Positions 29,501 through 41,353 of a stretch of DNA of 64,000 nt are shown one piece after another. Source of the stretch: Bombus terrestris (lineage: Eukaryota; Arthropoda; Insecta; Hymenoptera; Apidae). Below the pieces are notes generated by a model. That model searched no databases. It saw nothing but the letters and a program-made list of their open reading frames with translations, and had not been told where the DNA came from. The stretch's first letter is position 1. Every line of letters begins with the position of its first letter. The stretch covers positions 5,208,001-5,272,000 of the forward strand of contig NC_063273.1 in NCBI RefSeq assembly GCF_910591885.1, given 5' to 3'. The position numbers and the translations under genes are program-made.

Positions 29501-32500
29501 TTTCAGCGTGACGTTCTGCACCGAACTTGCGAGGATTGGTAATAAAAAAACATGGAGAGAATGAAACCTCGAAGAACTACCGGAAAGTCTGACAATTCCG
29601 ACAGACGAAATCGGTCGATAAATTCGGTGAATGATGGATTATTCGATACAGCCAGTTCAACGAATATCCAGAGAGACAAAAGTCTATTTTACGATCGATG
29701 GAAGGTAAAGGAAACGCTACAAAAAATTGCGATACATCTATTATGGAGATCGCATGTGACAAATTCAATCATCTTATACGTGGATGTGTCTCGTACGTTT
29801 GAACTGGTCTTTCAAAGTACAAATCCGAGAATTCGATTTACGATTTCATCGTAGCCCAATATTTTTCATAAATAAACAATAAAACGTCACTGTATGGAAG
29901 TTCCCTCTGACCATTTTTCATTGTCTTCCGATTCATTCGTCCTAATAAATCTTCCGATTGAGAATTGTAAAGCCACCAACGTACACCATGGTAAATATCT
30001 CGATACTCTGTCGATTACGACTACAATACAATGGAACGTTAGCTCTGAATATCCCTGCCACGAACTTGGCTTGGTGGTCTCTTGGTTTTGTTTATAGTTG
30101 TTGCACCATGACGCTATAACTGTACGCCACTTTTGTTCACACACAGTCAGCAACGTCATTACGAATGCTTTTACGGAAATGCGTAAAATCGATCGATACG
30201 AGCTTCCCATATCCTCGGTCGTCCACCTCACCCCTTCTTTGTCTACACGCTTTATCACGTTCCGCCATTCACTTCCATCATCGAATGACGATCCTGTTGC
30301 CAGCCGCAAAGCGAAACAACCATCCCTGCTTTGACGTTGATCGAATTATTTACTCAACATGTTTTCAAGGTACTCTTCACGCTGGTTTCTGCGCTTCATT
30401 CCGTTCAAGGATTCTTTGCATCCAACGAAATGGGAAAAGACCGAAGGCATATGCGTAAAGCAGCTTTCCCAACAATTGAGCGGTTTCAAGGAAAAGACCA
30501 AAGAACGGATGAAAACTCATCGAGAACAGTCGAGAGATCGAAATAACAACACGGAAATTTAATAAACTGCAAATGTCAGTATATCTCGCGACAAGTATAA
30601 AACACGCCTGGCTGGCCGCACTTGAATAGGAGAGAAATTTGACAGGTGCTACAGTACCGGAAGTTCTCTTGTCGGGAAGTAACTTTACGGGACTTTCACG
30701 AGGCATCCGATGTAGCGTTTTACAAGCAATAAGAACGACTAGGTAGCTTTTAGGCTTGATACTACGATCTCAAGATGACTTCTTGATGTCTCTGCTCGTA
30801 TCGCTCGTAAGTACCGTCCAAAGTGGTAAGTTTATTTTAGCTCAAGAATCTCTGCTGTCTAGTAGCGAGAGCAAGAGTTAGAGGCTACCGCAAAACGTAT
30901 GCTATAAAAACTACAAGTTTTCTACATTCTTCATGCTCTTACAACTTGGTAAATTCCCCATTATCTGCTGACTAGATAATCCCGCGCGTAAATAATCGTT
31001 TCTAAAATCCGCTTTATTTAGCAACTGATTAAGGAGAAAGGCGATAAATCGAGCGCGTAAATTGTGCAGAAATATCGATAATGGTGTAAACAGAAATTAG
31101 AATTTAACGACAGCTACGTTGCTAGTAAGTTGTCCGAGGATCTTAGAAATACGTTTACATTGGTACTGCTTTTCCATCGTGATTAATTAATTAATTAATG
31201 CATAGTTCGTAAACGATATCTGTCGAATCGTTATCTGCACCAATGCGGCTCGTTGCAAATCTGCTACCTGGTTTGGCAATTTTGCGGTCCGAGCTTGCTC
31301 GTGCTTCGACTTCGTAGTATCGATATTGCGGTCGAGTGGCCAATTTACGAATACCTACGAATCTAGTGATTTACGACCGATAGTACCGAGGGCCAAAGCA
31401 GTAACCCAAACCAACGTAACTCGTCCAGATAATCCAACCTGCCGGACAAGAACTTACAGGAAGTGCTCAACTTTCGATGAACAAAAAGAAAACGGATTTA
31501 ACAAGATCATTGCGATCCACCGGTTAGAATTTACTCTTATATCCAATCATAACGATCCACCAAAGGCAAACAGGAAAATTAACTATATTCTCCCGGGTAT
31601 TATGTGTATAATCCAAATCCAATACGTCTTCGGCCTTCGAAATATAACTTGGAAAAATATTACCTGATCGTCGTTCGTTAACGTATTTGCTTACACGATT
31701 TACTCGCTTCTTCATCTCTTGTTCGAAAGTTACCCGATCATTCGTTCCAGCTTGCTTCTATCGTAACTTGTTACTTCTATAACAAGGAACGTTAATTAAC
31801 TTCGTCTACGAGCAAGCTTCGTTAAAATCTGAACGAAACTAAAAATACAATCTTTCCCTCTGCAGCTCCATATTTGAATCTCTGAAATTCAGAATTCTTG
31901 AATTTACAAGTTTCGAATTTTCGAACATGCCAATTGCAAATTTAAAAAGTGTTGAGTTCACGGTTGAAACGTAATCATTTCAGCCGGTAACTGTACCGTA
32001 AAAGAAGAAATGTTGAAACCCCACGTTGACGTCGTCGAGGACGAGAATGCCGACTAGGAACGATAAATCGTGGCATTGTCTCCGTACGTTGAAAAGCCAT
32101 TATCGAATCCCATTATTCGCACAGCTAAATGGCTTCGTTTCGGATCGTCCCGCTATCTGACGATTCGATACCTGCAAAATACCGCCGAGGAAATTTCGCG
32201 TTCCCTGAATCGTTAAGCTTCGCCGTTCACCCCGATCGACCAAACTCTAAATTCCGACTCTGTCAATTTCACGATATCGGCGGACATTAACGGCCTGCGT
32301 TCCTAGTGCAACCGAGATTCGAAATTTAATTAAAATTCATAGTATCGTTGCCGAGAACAGCAATATTTTCATTTTACAATCTTCTCAAATGAAAGAGCGC
32401 GATTCACGCTGCTTTCATTTCTCCCAATGACTGTTCAAGGTGGAGGCAATCTCTACGTCACGTCGGTACGTGTAGTCGAATCGAATTTCGTTAAAGAATT

Positions 32501-35286
32501 CCACTTAATTCGAGAATTCTAAAAACGCTACTAATTCGACAGATGTCGCACTGTGCTTGCGTAACTAATAGACGTGCCTAGACCAATTCCATACGTATTG
32601 CAAAGTTTCAAAAGTTTCATAGGAGGTTCTATGCGTGCCATGACCGATGAGATGACTGATGGCTCGGCCGTAACGAACCACGAAGCGTCAACAGGGAACC
32701 GGGCATCATTCTAGATATGTGGCGGCACTCGACAACAAATACCGTCACTCGACGCTAACTAATAACGGACAACGGTAGCGCGGTGGTTAGCGCCTTAGGT
32801 TACGAACGTTCGGGATCCGGCTTCAAATCCCGGCGCCCGTAATCCGATTTTTCTTCTACGCGTCAAAAATGGAAGAAAAACAGCAGTACCCCATCAACGA
32901 CATCTACATCCAACAGTTACAACAATTATCATGGGCAACACATAACCACCTCAAATTGATGACCTCGACGTGAGGGTGATGATGCCCATACCTCACGACA
33001 CCTCACTTCCGATCGACGCGCAAGCAGATGACACAGAATACGAGATGATGACCAAGCCAGGAGTGATGTGGCCACTGCAAAGTTCATGGGCATCACCCAC
33101 CACCATCACGTCGGGACCCCCAACTTGAAGTGGTATATGTGTTGTTCGTGATAATTGTTGTAGCTGTTGGATGTAGATGTCGCTGATGGGGTATTGCTGT
33201 TTTTCTTCCATTTTTGATGCGTAGAAGAAAAATCGGACTACGGGCGCCGGGAATCGAACCCGAGTTCCGAACGTTCGTAACATAAGGCGCTAACCACCGC
33301 GCTACCGTGTCCGTTGCTTAGTTAGTGTCGAGTGAAGGTATTTGTTATCGAGTGCCGCCACAGATAGAAAAAGTAACGAGCGTAATGACCGATGCTTCGC
33401 GTCTATGTGCATATACGCAACTTCATTTATAATCCAAAACTCCGCGTTAATACTTTGATGAAACAACATCTTTTTAAAATCGGTGCATAAACTATGGTGC
33501 AATTTTCTACGAGTCTCGAGTTAGAAATTTACGGCTGAGACGGTCAGAAGACGACCCAATTAACCAAGACAACTACATGGATTACGTTGGTTTTTATGTA
33601 CCGTACCGTAATGACGCGTTCCAAAAGCACTGGAGCCGTTAAAGCACGGCTTTAAAACCCATGCTTACATTGCACGCGAGTATCTTCTTTAACGCGTTGC
33701 ATTTTGCTCGTGTACGTTACTCTCTATTCACCGTTCCGCCAGGTGGATTTTAATCGAATGTTGTTTAATTAATGCAGGAAGTCAAGTAGAACAGATGCGA
33801 ACAAATACATATTTCAAGAAGATTCACCGGTGAAATCTCCTCGTTTGGCAGCCCGATTCAACTTGATACTTTCTGCCGATGACCTGCGATCCTTCCACTC
33901 GTCGACACTCGGCCGACACGTAATCTTCCCCTACGGGATAGAGTCTTAAGGAAAGACAGAATTTTTCTTTCTTTGCGAATCGATTCGATCCGATTCGAAC
34001 CATTGAAACATTCTCCGTTTTCTTAAGATCATCTCGACGCAAAGAAATTCAATATCGTGCCTCGTTCTAATCGATCCGTAACCATCTAGGCTTCGACGCG
34101 ATATTACAATTTATTTATTTATTTTTTTTTTTTCATCGAACGAAAACGAAAGAACCGTACCATACAAAATTACACTCGTTGTTATCAGTGGAATATCAGC
34201 AATTTCGTCGGCGGCTGGTTTCCACACGTTTTCCGAGGATCACGAGAGGATCCGTTGGATCTGCAGGACACGTAGTCTCGGTCTAGCTTTCATGGCCACG
34301 TACCCATTCCCGATCGGATAACGCGTGTTCCATCGAGCAGACTTTTCGAAAATTTCACAAAGCACACTAAGGCGCCAATATCAATCAGATTCATCGCGTG
34401 ATGAGACAACCGAGCAACCAAGAGAATTCCGGTCGACGGTATCAAGTCCATCCATCGGCGAACGCTGCAGAATTCATATCGCGAAGTGACCTCTCGTACA
34501 GGCCGATAGTTCGGGACCAATCCGTGCCTGTCTGCCCGCGTCCTATCTCGCATTTTTGTTTTCTTCTTTCATTCGAGCGGTTGCTTCTTCTCATCTCTCG
34601 TTTCGTTATAGGTAAGGCGAGTGTAACATGCGAAACGTTACTCACGACTCTCGACATTTAGCAAAGGAAATAGAGGAAATGTAAATGCGTATGTACGTAT
34701 AATATTCGCAATCGCAACAATTACAATACCCACGAAACTTTACAGAATAACTCGTCGCATCAACTGTTGCTAAACTTCTCCCTCCGAGAATTCGTCCAGG
34801 ACGCTTCTTCGAGTCTCTCTCGATGACATTCGGCCCGTTGTTTATTCGGGAGGCTAAAAGAGCAAAACTGTGTCAGCCACGAATACATGCATGTAACCAC
34901 GGTATATATCATTGGCACGATCGAAACTTTGGATCAAACACACGCGACGACCAGCAACTTTGTCTGCATTTCGTCCGATACATCGATTTGTCTACGATAT
35001 GAACGATCTATTTCACTTCTTTGAAACGCGTTTACTACTCTCCGCGTTTCTTATGTCTCTTCTTCCCTTCTTCGACTTTACTTCTCTCGCTGCGAAATCC
35101 TATTTCCCTTCAGTTCCTTGCACATACTCTTTATCAGAACGTTTCGTCTGGCACCGGCTTTGATGAATCGAATCCGGCCAAGAGGAACCTTCGCAAACTC
35201 TGCAGGGTGTTAAGACGAATAATGACTACATTTCGAGTGCCAAGCTTGCCTCTGTGACAGCCGTTTGCAATAAACCATTGTCTTTA

Positions 35287-35325
<39 letters not shown>

Positions 35326-38300
35326 TTCTCTCGTTCTCTCTGCCTCGCATCTTCAATATCTAGCCAATAAAAACGAGAGAAGCGTAAAACGTGGCAAACT
35401 CTTGGCGTCGAAACTACCGAAGATGTCGTTGGTGGACGCATCTAAAGCCGCGCATGCAGCAACTCGTACGAAAACCACATCTCTGTATTCTTTCGATTGT
35501 ACGTTATAATCCCTTTACAATCGTAGCTTGGATTAAAATTAAACCTCCGAGAATAGATCGATCCTGTCATTACGTAGGATCAAACAAATAAATACGAGTA
35601 TTAATTTTGAAAAGAGAATGACAAGCGGGAATAACGGATTTCAATTTTACGCCATCAGTTTTCATAGTCTGTCGACAAAAATATGACGAAATATTTTTAT
35701 CCGCAAAAATACGCATAATCGCGGCTTATCGTGTCACCCGGAATAACCAACCACCACGTTACATCTGTCTCGTATAAAATCAATGATATCGCAATAAAAA
35801 TGTAACTTTTGTTATTTGATTCTCTGTAAAATCCCAAGGCTTCGTTATACTTGAAAATATACAGTCGCAACGACATCAGGTAACTTTTCGACAACGCTCG
35901 TTCACTCCAAGCAAGTAATTGAGAAGGGAGATAACAATTTCGGATTCCCTTCGTTTGTTCTCTAATTGCGCGTGTCATCAAAGGACGGTCACTGTCGTAG
36001 AGTTGACTTTTTTGCGCTCACGTAAACGAACCCTGCTCAATGAATTTCCGTAAGATACGTGTGCTTAATGAAAATTAACCCGAGACTGGCCTCGTAGTTC
36101 GTTTACGATAGAACCACGCGGGTTGAATTTGCGTAACAAGCAACGCGTTACGTACACCTGGCTGTGTTTTTTATGTTATCCAACTATACCTACATATACG
36201 TACGTACGTTCGTAGCGGATAAAAAAATTGTACGCGATTATAAGAATAATTCGAACTATTAGCTCTACCCCTGTGATCATTATGATTCGAGCTATAGTTG
36301 AGTGACGGCTCGTTCGGAGTAACCGCAACCAAATAGGTGCATTTGTTTAATGGGTACACGACCGATTCTCTCCGGGACTGTAGAGACACGGAACAAGATT
36401 CGCGGAACCAAGATTAGCGTAAACTTTAAATGCGTGGTTGTGCACACGTCGTTCGTAGAGGATGTCAGAGTTATATGCATCTGCACGTATTCTGTGAATC
36501 TGAAATCGTGCTGCTGGAGCTGCGACACTGAAGTACATATTGTGTCTCGCCGCGTGTATGCGTAAGGTAAATGCATGCGAAACAGCTTCCTACAAGCGCG
36601 CCGATCTACGATTTATTACATGACCGAATTACTGATCACGTGAAAGATATAAGACGTCGTCGGCTCGTTGCTTCTAGTCCCGTAGTTTCTTCCAATCGAT
36701 ATTAAACTTTCTCGTTGAACCGTTGGTATTCCTAAAAAAAGAATAAAATATTCACAAGATGCGCGTACATGAATTTTCGATAAATCATCGCCGAAGGAAG
36801 AAGATGAAAATGATCTTCTTTGATATTTACTACGTTCGTTACTGTCGTACCCTCGATATGCGCCCATCAACATGGTAGAACCGATTAAGCGCAGTATCGA
36901 TGCATGCGGGGAATCGTGAGTCACGCAAAGTTCAATAACGGTTTTCATCGAGCTGGGAACTACGCGCGATAAAACGTTTCCCGTAATTCGAGTGTGACGT
37001 TATTAACTACGCGGTAGTTTCGAGTTTCGATTCCGCTCCGGCGCGACTCGATGTTCACTTGGACGTATTTCGCGTGAACGAAAATGCAAATTTCATTAAA
37101 CGAGCCCCGCTAATGCCCGAATATTATTGCACTGTGGCTTCGATGAACTCTTGATTTATAAATACCATAGCGACAGATGCGCGACAAACGTAGATTTTCA
37201 GTTACCATGGTTGCGGTTGCGATCAATCGCTCTCTTCTTTCTTTGCGATGATCTCGAAAAAAGATAACCGTTCCAATTTTCGTTTCACTCTAACGTTCAC
37301 GTTCCTGTTTTTTAGTTGCCCCTGTCGTCGCTCTGAAGATGGGCTCCTCGTTGAATCCAAAGAACATCAAGGAAGGCGACGACGTTTACTTCGAGTGCAA
37401 CGTTAGGGCGAATCCTAGAGCTTACAGATTGACATGGTTTCACGAGGTACGTCCAAACAATCGTTGTTTCTCGTTCTTGCGTTATTACATCCGCGATATT
37501 CTCCAGAGAGGAAACCGAAAAAGCTAAGAAACTCGTGAACTTGACGACGGTCCGCCAAGACTTTGATTGTTCGCTCGAGAACGTACACTTCGAGCTGCGC
37601 TGCCGTGCCAAAAATAAAAACAAAGAGTCGAGAAATATTGTAAAAAAGCTATTCGATGAATCGACACGGAAGTGAAATTAAACCGATCGACAGAAAGTAC
37701 TCTTCGCATTTGCTTTCTATGGTGTTGTCGTAAAAAGGCGATATGTATGCGAGAACGTAAAACAACGCAATAATTTTGTCGCGCAATAAAGTTTGTAAAA
37801 TCGAGAGGATCGTGGTATAACGGAAGGCAAAAGAATGACCCGACCTACAGTTCGAATAGAAATGTCGGATACGTTGTTGGTCCTAGTTTGCATACGGAGT
37901 GACGCGTAAATTCGTAGCGACGCGACGCAACGTTACGTGTTAAAGCGTGTGTAAGTAACGCGTCGAGAGGAAACATGGCCGCAAGAAAGCGACGCGACGG
38001 CGCTTATGCGGCCTGGCCGTTCCTTTTCGTCTTGACTCGCGAAAAATATCCTGAAAAACTCGTGACTCGCACCTGGAAAGCTCGGGCGTTATCTCCGGTC
38101 ACTCGAGGATCGTCGAGTTAAGCCTCTTAAGGGGGATTATGCTTTCCATCATTTTCTCTGCCGGGTCGGAGCTTTCCCAAGAGGTCGGCGAATCCTGGAA
38201 GCATCGTACTAAACCCCTCCCTTCCGACGACGGCATTTCGAGCTTGCGACGCCAGTTCCGGTGATCTCGCGCGAGCCTGTTTGCGTCGAACGTCGAGAAC

Positions 38301-41300
38301 CACGCGGAATTAAACTAAATAGGAAAACTAACTGTGTCGGATCAACCAGTCACGCTAATCCTTGTCAAAGTCGACTGCACGATATTTCTCGAGTCGTTTT
38401 TTCTGCCGTTTCTCTGTTAAAGCAAAAGAAAGAGGAAAGAGAGGAAAAGAAACTCTCTGACGCGTGCGATATCGCGATCCTGTTCCGCTCGTCTAAAGAA
38501 CAATTTTTTATTTGAAGAAGTAAGTTAAGAGAATCCGTGACCAGTATGAAAACAGAAATTTCTTAAAAATATACCAAATATTCGTTTTACTCGCGTGTAA
38601 TTTCGAAACATGACGATACTCGAAGTAATACGACTTCCTAATTTAACGTTACGCGTGCGGTTCTCCCTTAATATTCTCGAACACTAATAGCAAGAATTAC
38701 GATCGAATGAACTCGGATAATCGAAAGTTCGTGAAGTCGGATAACAGAGGGAAAAAGTTTTAATAATAGGACGTCTTTCCAAGGAATATGATTCAATGCT
38801 GGGTCGAAGAAGAAAGTAAGAGAAAAATTCGGTGAATAAGTAACAGAGTTTAAAAGTCTCGGAAAAGAGTTTTCGTCGGAGAAGAATACTCGCGAATGGC
38901 AATGATAATTTCAAACGTCTCGAAGCGTTCGGGCTCCGTATGTGCATTCGTGTGCACTCTGTCGAAATTATTGTAAATTTACGAGCTGCCGTTGTCACTT
39001 CCCGTCCATTCGGTAACCCTCCACCCTCGCACAGTCCGAAAACCAAACCAATAAATTGCCCACGAATCACCGGGCAGAACCGGTTTACCAATCCGTAAAA
39101 ATGTTCGCGTAAAAACGTCCGTGCGATGAAAATTTCCCATCGAATGAACGACACGTATCTAGCATTGCCGCAAGTGTTATCAAAATTTCAGACTTTTCAT
39201 CAAAATATTCGATGGACGCGACAAAAGCTTTTATCTGACGTCGAAAATACAAGCACGGTTATAAGCCCTCGTTGGAATTAACAACGCCTCGAGTTCCCAA
39301 CGTAAAAGTGTGAATCAGCCATCTACATAAATACACCGCGCTTCTGCGAACAACGCTCGCGATCTGCAATCGATTTACGCTCATCTTTTCAAGAGGAAAT
39401 TGAGAAAGAAGAGAGACGCGAAACCTGACTAGTTCGGATGTTGATCGGATGTGCGTGCTTCTCATTGTCAGTGATATGTTCAACGGCAGATCAGACCGAG
39501 CTGTGATGCGCGGCTGAAACTAAATCCGTCGGACGTGTTATACCAAGGCAAACCTTCCACCGATTTACCTATGCTACATTGCGGTGTGATGCTCGTATTA
39601 TCGCAATGCTACGCGTTAAATGTCATTACGCGCACAATGTCACCGCACGTTACCGTGCTTGTTCCGCGATGACTTTTCATCGGTCGGTCGCAGTAACATC
39701 GCGTCGTGAAACGAACGATAGCGACGTTTCTAGACTTTCCTAAAGCCACATTTTGAAAATAACGTTAACCATGTTTTTTTTTTATTTACTACGTTCACAG
39801 TATACGCGAGTTTCACAGGTGTCAAACTCAACAATATTTGATCGTGTTTCATGTATATATGCATGCGTGTATGTATGTGTACAAATATGTAACTTCATAA
39901 AGTCGATCGGTATACTGCGTATCCTCGCTGGATCTAAATAACAAGGGCGCGATATACGCGATTTTTTAAAATCATTTCCATGTTTCTTAAACCCGAATTC
40001 TCTTAAATGGATTTGAAAAATTCCCATAGCATCGAAATCGATCGCGAACCCTTCATCGCGATATACGAATCTATATACGTAAAGGTGTATCACACGAGAT
40101 GCTGTAAAATCCGATGGCTGTTTTAAATATTAGTACGTCGCAATTATCCTAGCTTGACTAGATCTGGATCGACGGATTACCGTTGTACCGTGTTCCGTTT
40201 CCGAAGAAATACTCAGTGCATCTGTATGCATACGTCGCAAAATTCTTTAAGATTAGTAAAGGTATCACCGAGAAAGGAATCAAAGGATGAGGAAAGCTTG
40301 CTTATGCTTTATGCATAATCTGACAGATAAGAATACGGTAGGTAAGTTGGCCGGAAGACGCACGTGCCGAGATATTCCACGAGAATAGGAGTTATCGCTC
40401 TTGTCTACCGCTTTTCTGGCATCCGTTTGTAATGCAAGGAAGCAAATGTATTCCTTGCTTGCCACGAATACGTATTATTGTTCTGACATGAATGCGAATA
40501 TTTAACATCTAATGCAGTCACGTTACGTTATATGAAAATACAGGAATTCGAGGTAAAATGAAGGCATACCGTGAAGAAAGGAATTGTTTCGAATATGTAC
40601 CTTGCAAACCAGCACGATACTTCTTTGCTCGTAAAGCAGCTTTACTATATTGTTTTTACGATGTTTCGACAAGGGATAAAAGGGAAACGTTACAAATATT
40701 GAACGTATATAAAGCGCGAGGTAGCATAAAACGTTGTGCGTTCGACGGTGCATACTCCGTTTCGATGCACAAACGCTTGTGATAACTGTTACGTGTAAAG
40801 GCATATTGCTTTCCAATTCAAGATAGTTTCGAGTTGTTCTTCCGCAAGTTCTTGCGTCGAAAGCGAGGCGTACAATTGGCACGTGCAAGTTTCCGCATAT
40901 TCCTACGAAACCGAATGAAACGGGTACGTCGCTCGTCATATTACATTTCTGACAACGTCACACCGTCTTGGTCTTCTATCTCTGCCAACATCGTCTCGCA
41001 TCTTTATTTGTTCTTCCAATCAAATCTTGAAAGTATGCTAATACGAAGATAAAGTCCCGGGTTACCCCAATTCTACGCGAATACGTTTCCACGCTGTTTG
41101 AATACATCCAAAGTTGTCGATCTAGTTGCCTTTTTATTCGCGTGAACTAAACACGATTAATGACGAGTTGCAATTCGGAACTTACAATTAGTTAAAACCG
41201 ATAACAGGAACAAGCGTACACGCCGAATTAGTTTCGACGCTACTCGGATAGAGTATGTATTAATTCCAAGGTGATTTGCATGGAAACCTGTCAAATTTAC

Positions 41301-41322
41301 AACCAGAGTTTACTACGCTTCG

Positions 41323-41353
<31 letters not shown>

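Larger units (their letters stand above)
32718..33362. mobile_element. 645 bp fold-back element with terminal inverted repeats and GATA target-site-like duplication
   Basis: The two ends are TGTGGCGGCACTCGA and its inverse. The inverted arms (about 32718-32989 and 33086-33362, near 275 bp each) are clearly alike along their length with scattered substitutions and small indels, leaving a spacer of about 95 bp. The tetranucleotide GATA stands immediately outside both ends (32714-32717 and 33363-33366), as expected of a target-site duplication. Each arm holds a tRNA-like module about 50 bp inside the tip, pointing to the centre. No transposase is encoded, so it would be a non-autonomous element, if mobile. 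Alternatively, two copies of a tRNA-derived SINE-like repeat landed head to head. The family is not one I recognise. Confidence 0.75.
17210..37315 (+). other. 20.1 kb intron of the Side gene
   Basis: The intron has donor gtaagt and acceptor tttttag. It is by far the largest intron in the window. No nested protein gene was recognised. It contains a 645 bp inverted-repeat element with tRNA-like modules (32718-33362) and purine/pyrimidine microsatellites at about 21591-21612, 22321-22345, 29314-29342 and 35291-35322. There is also a TTAA-type run at about 31184-31200. Several open frames up to about 140 codons occur on both strands but resemble nothing known. Confidence 0.7.

Noticed and set aside
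29887..30309. 140-codon minus-strand frame, at first glance like a membrane receptor fragment
   Set aside because: Hydrophobic residues do not form clear helices, no family motif is present, and several frames are open here on both strands, which points to low stop density rather than coding.
32993..33283. 96-codon minus-strand frame inside the fold-back element
   Set aside because: It overlaps the tRNA-like module and both the spacer and right arm, and resembles no transposase. It is the consequence of GC-richer repeat sequence.
38684..39154. 156-codon minus-strand open frame in the Side gene intron
   Set aside because: No recognisable domain or homologue, many Ser/Arg/Phe residues typical of chance frames, and it lies in intronic sequence.
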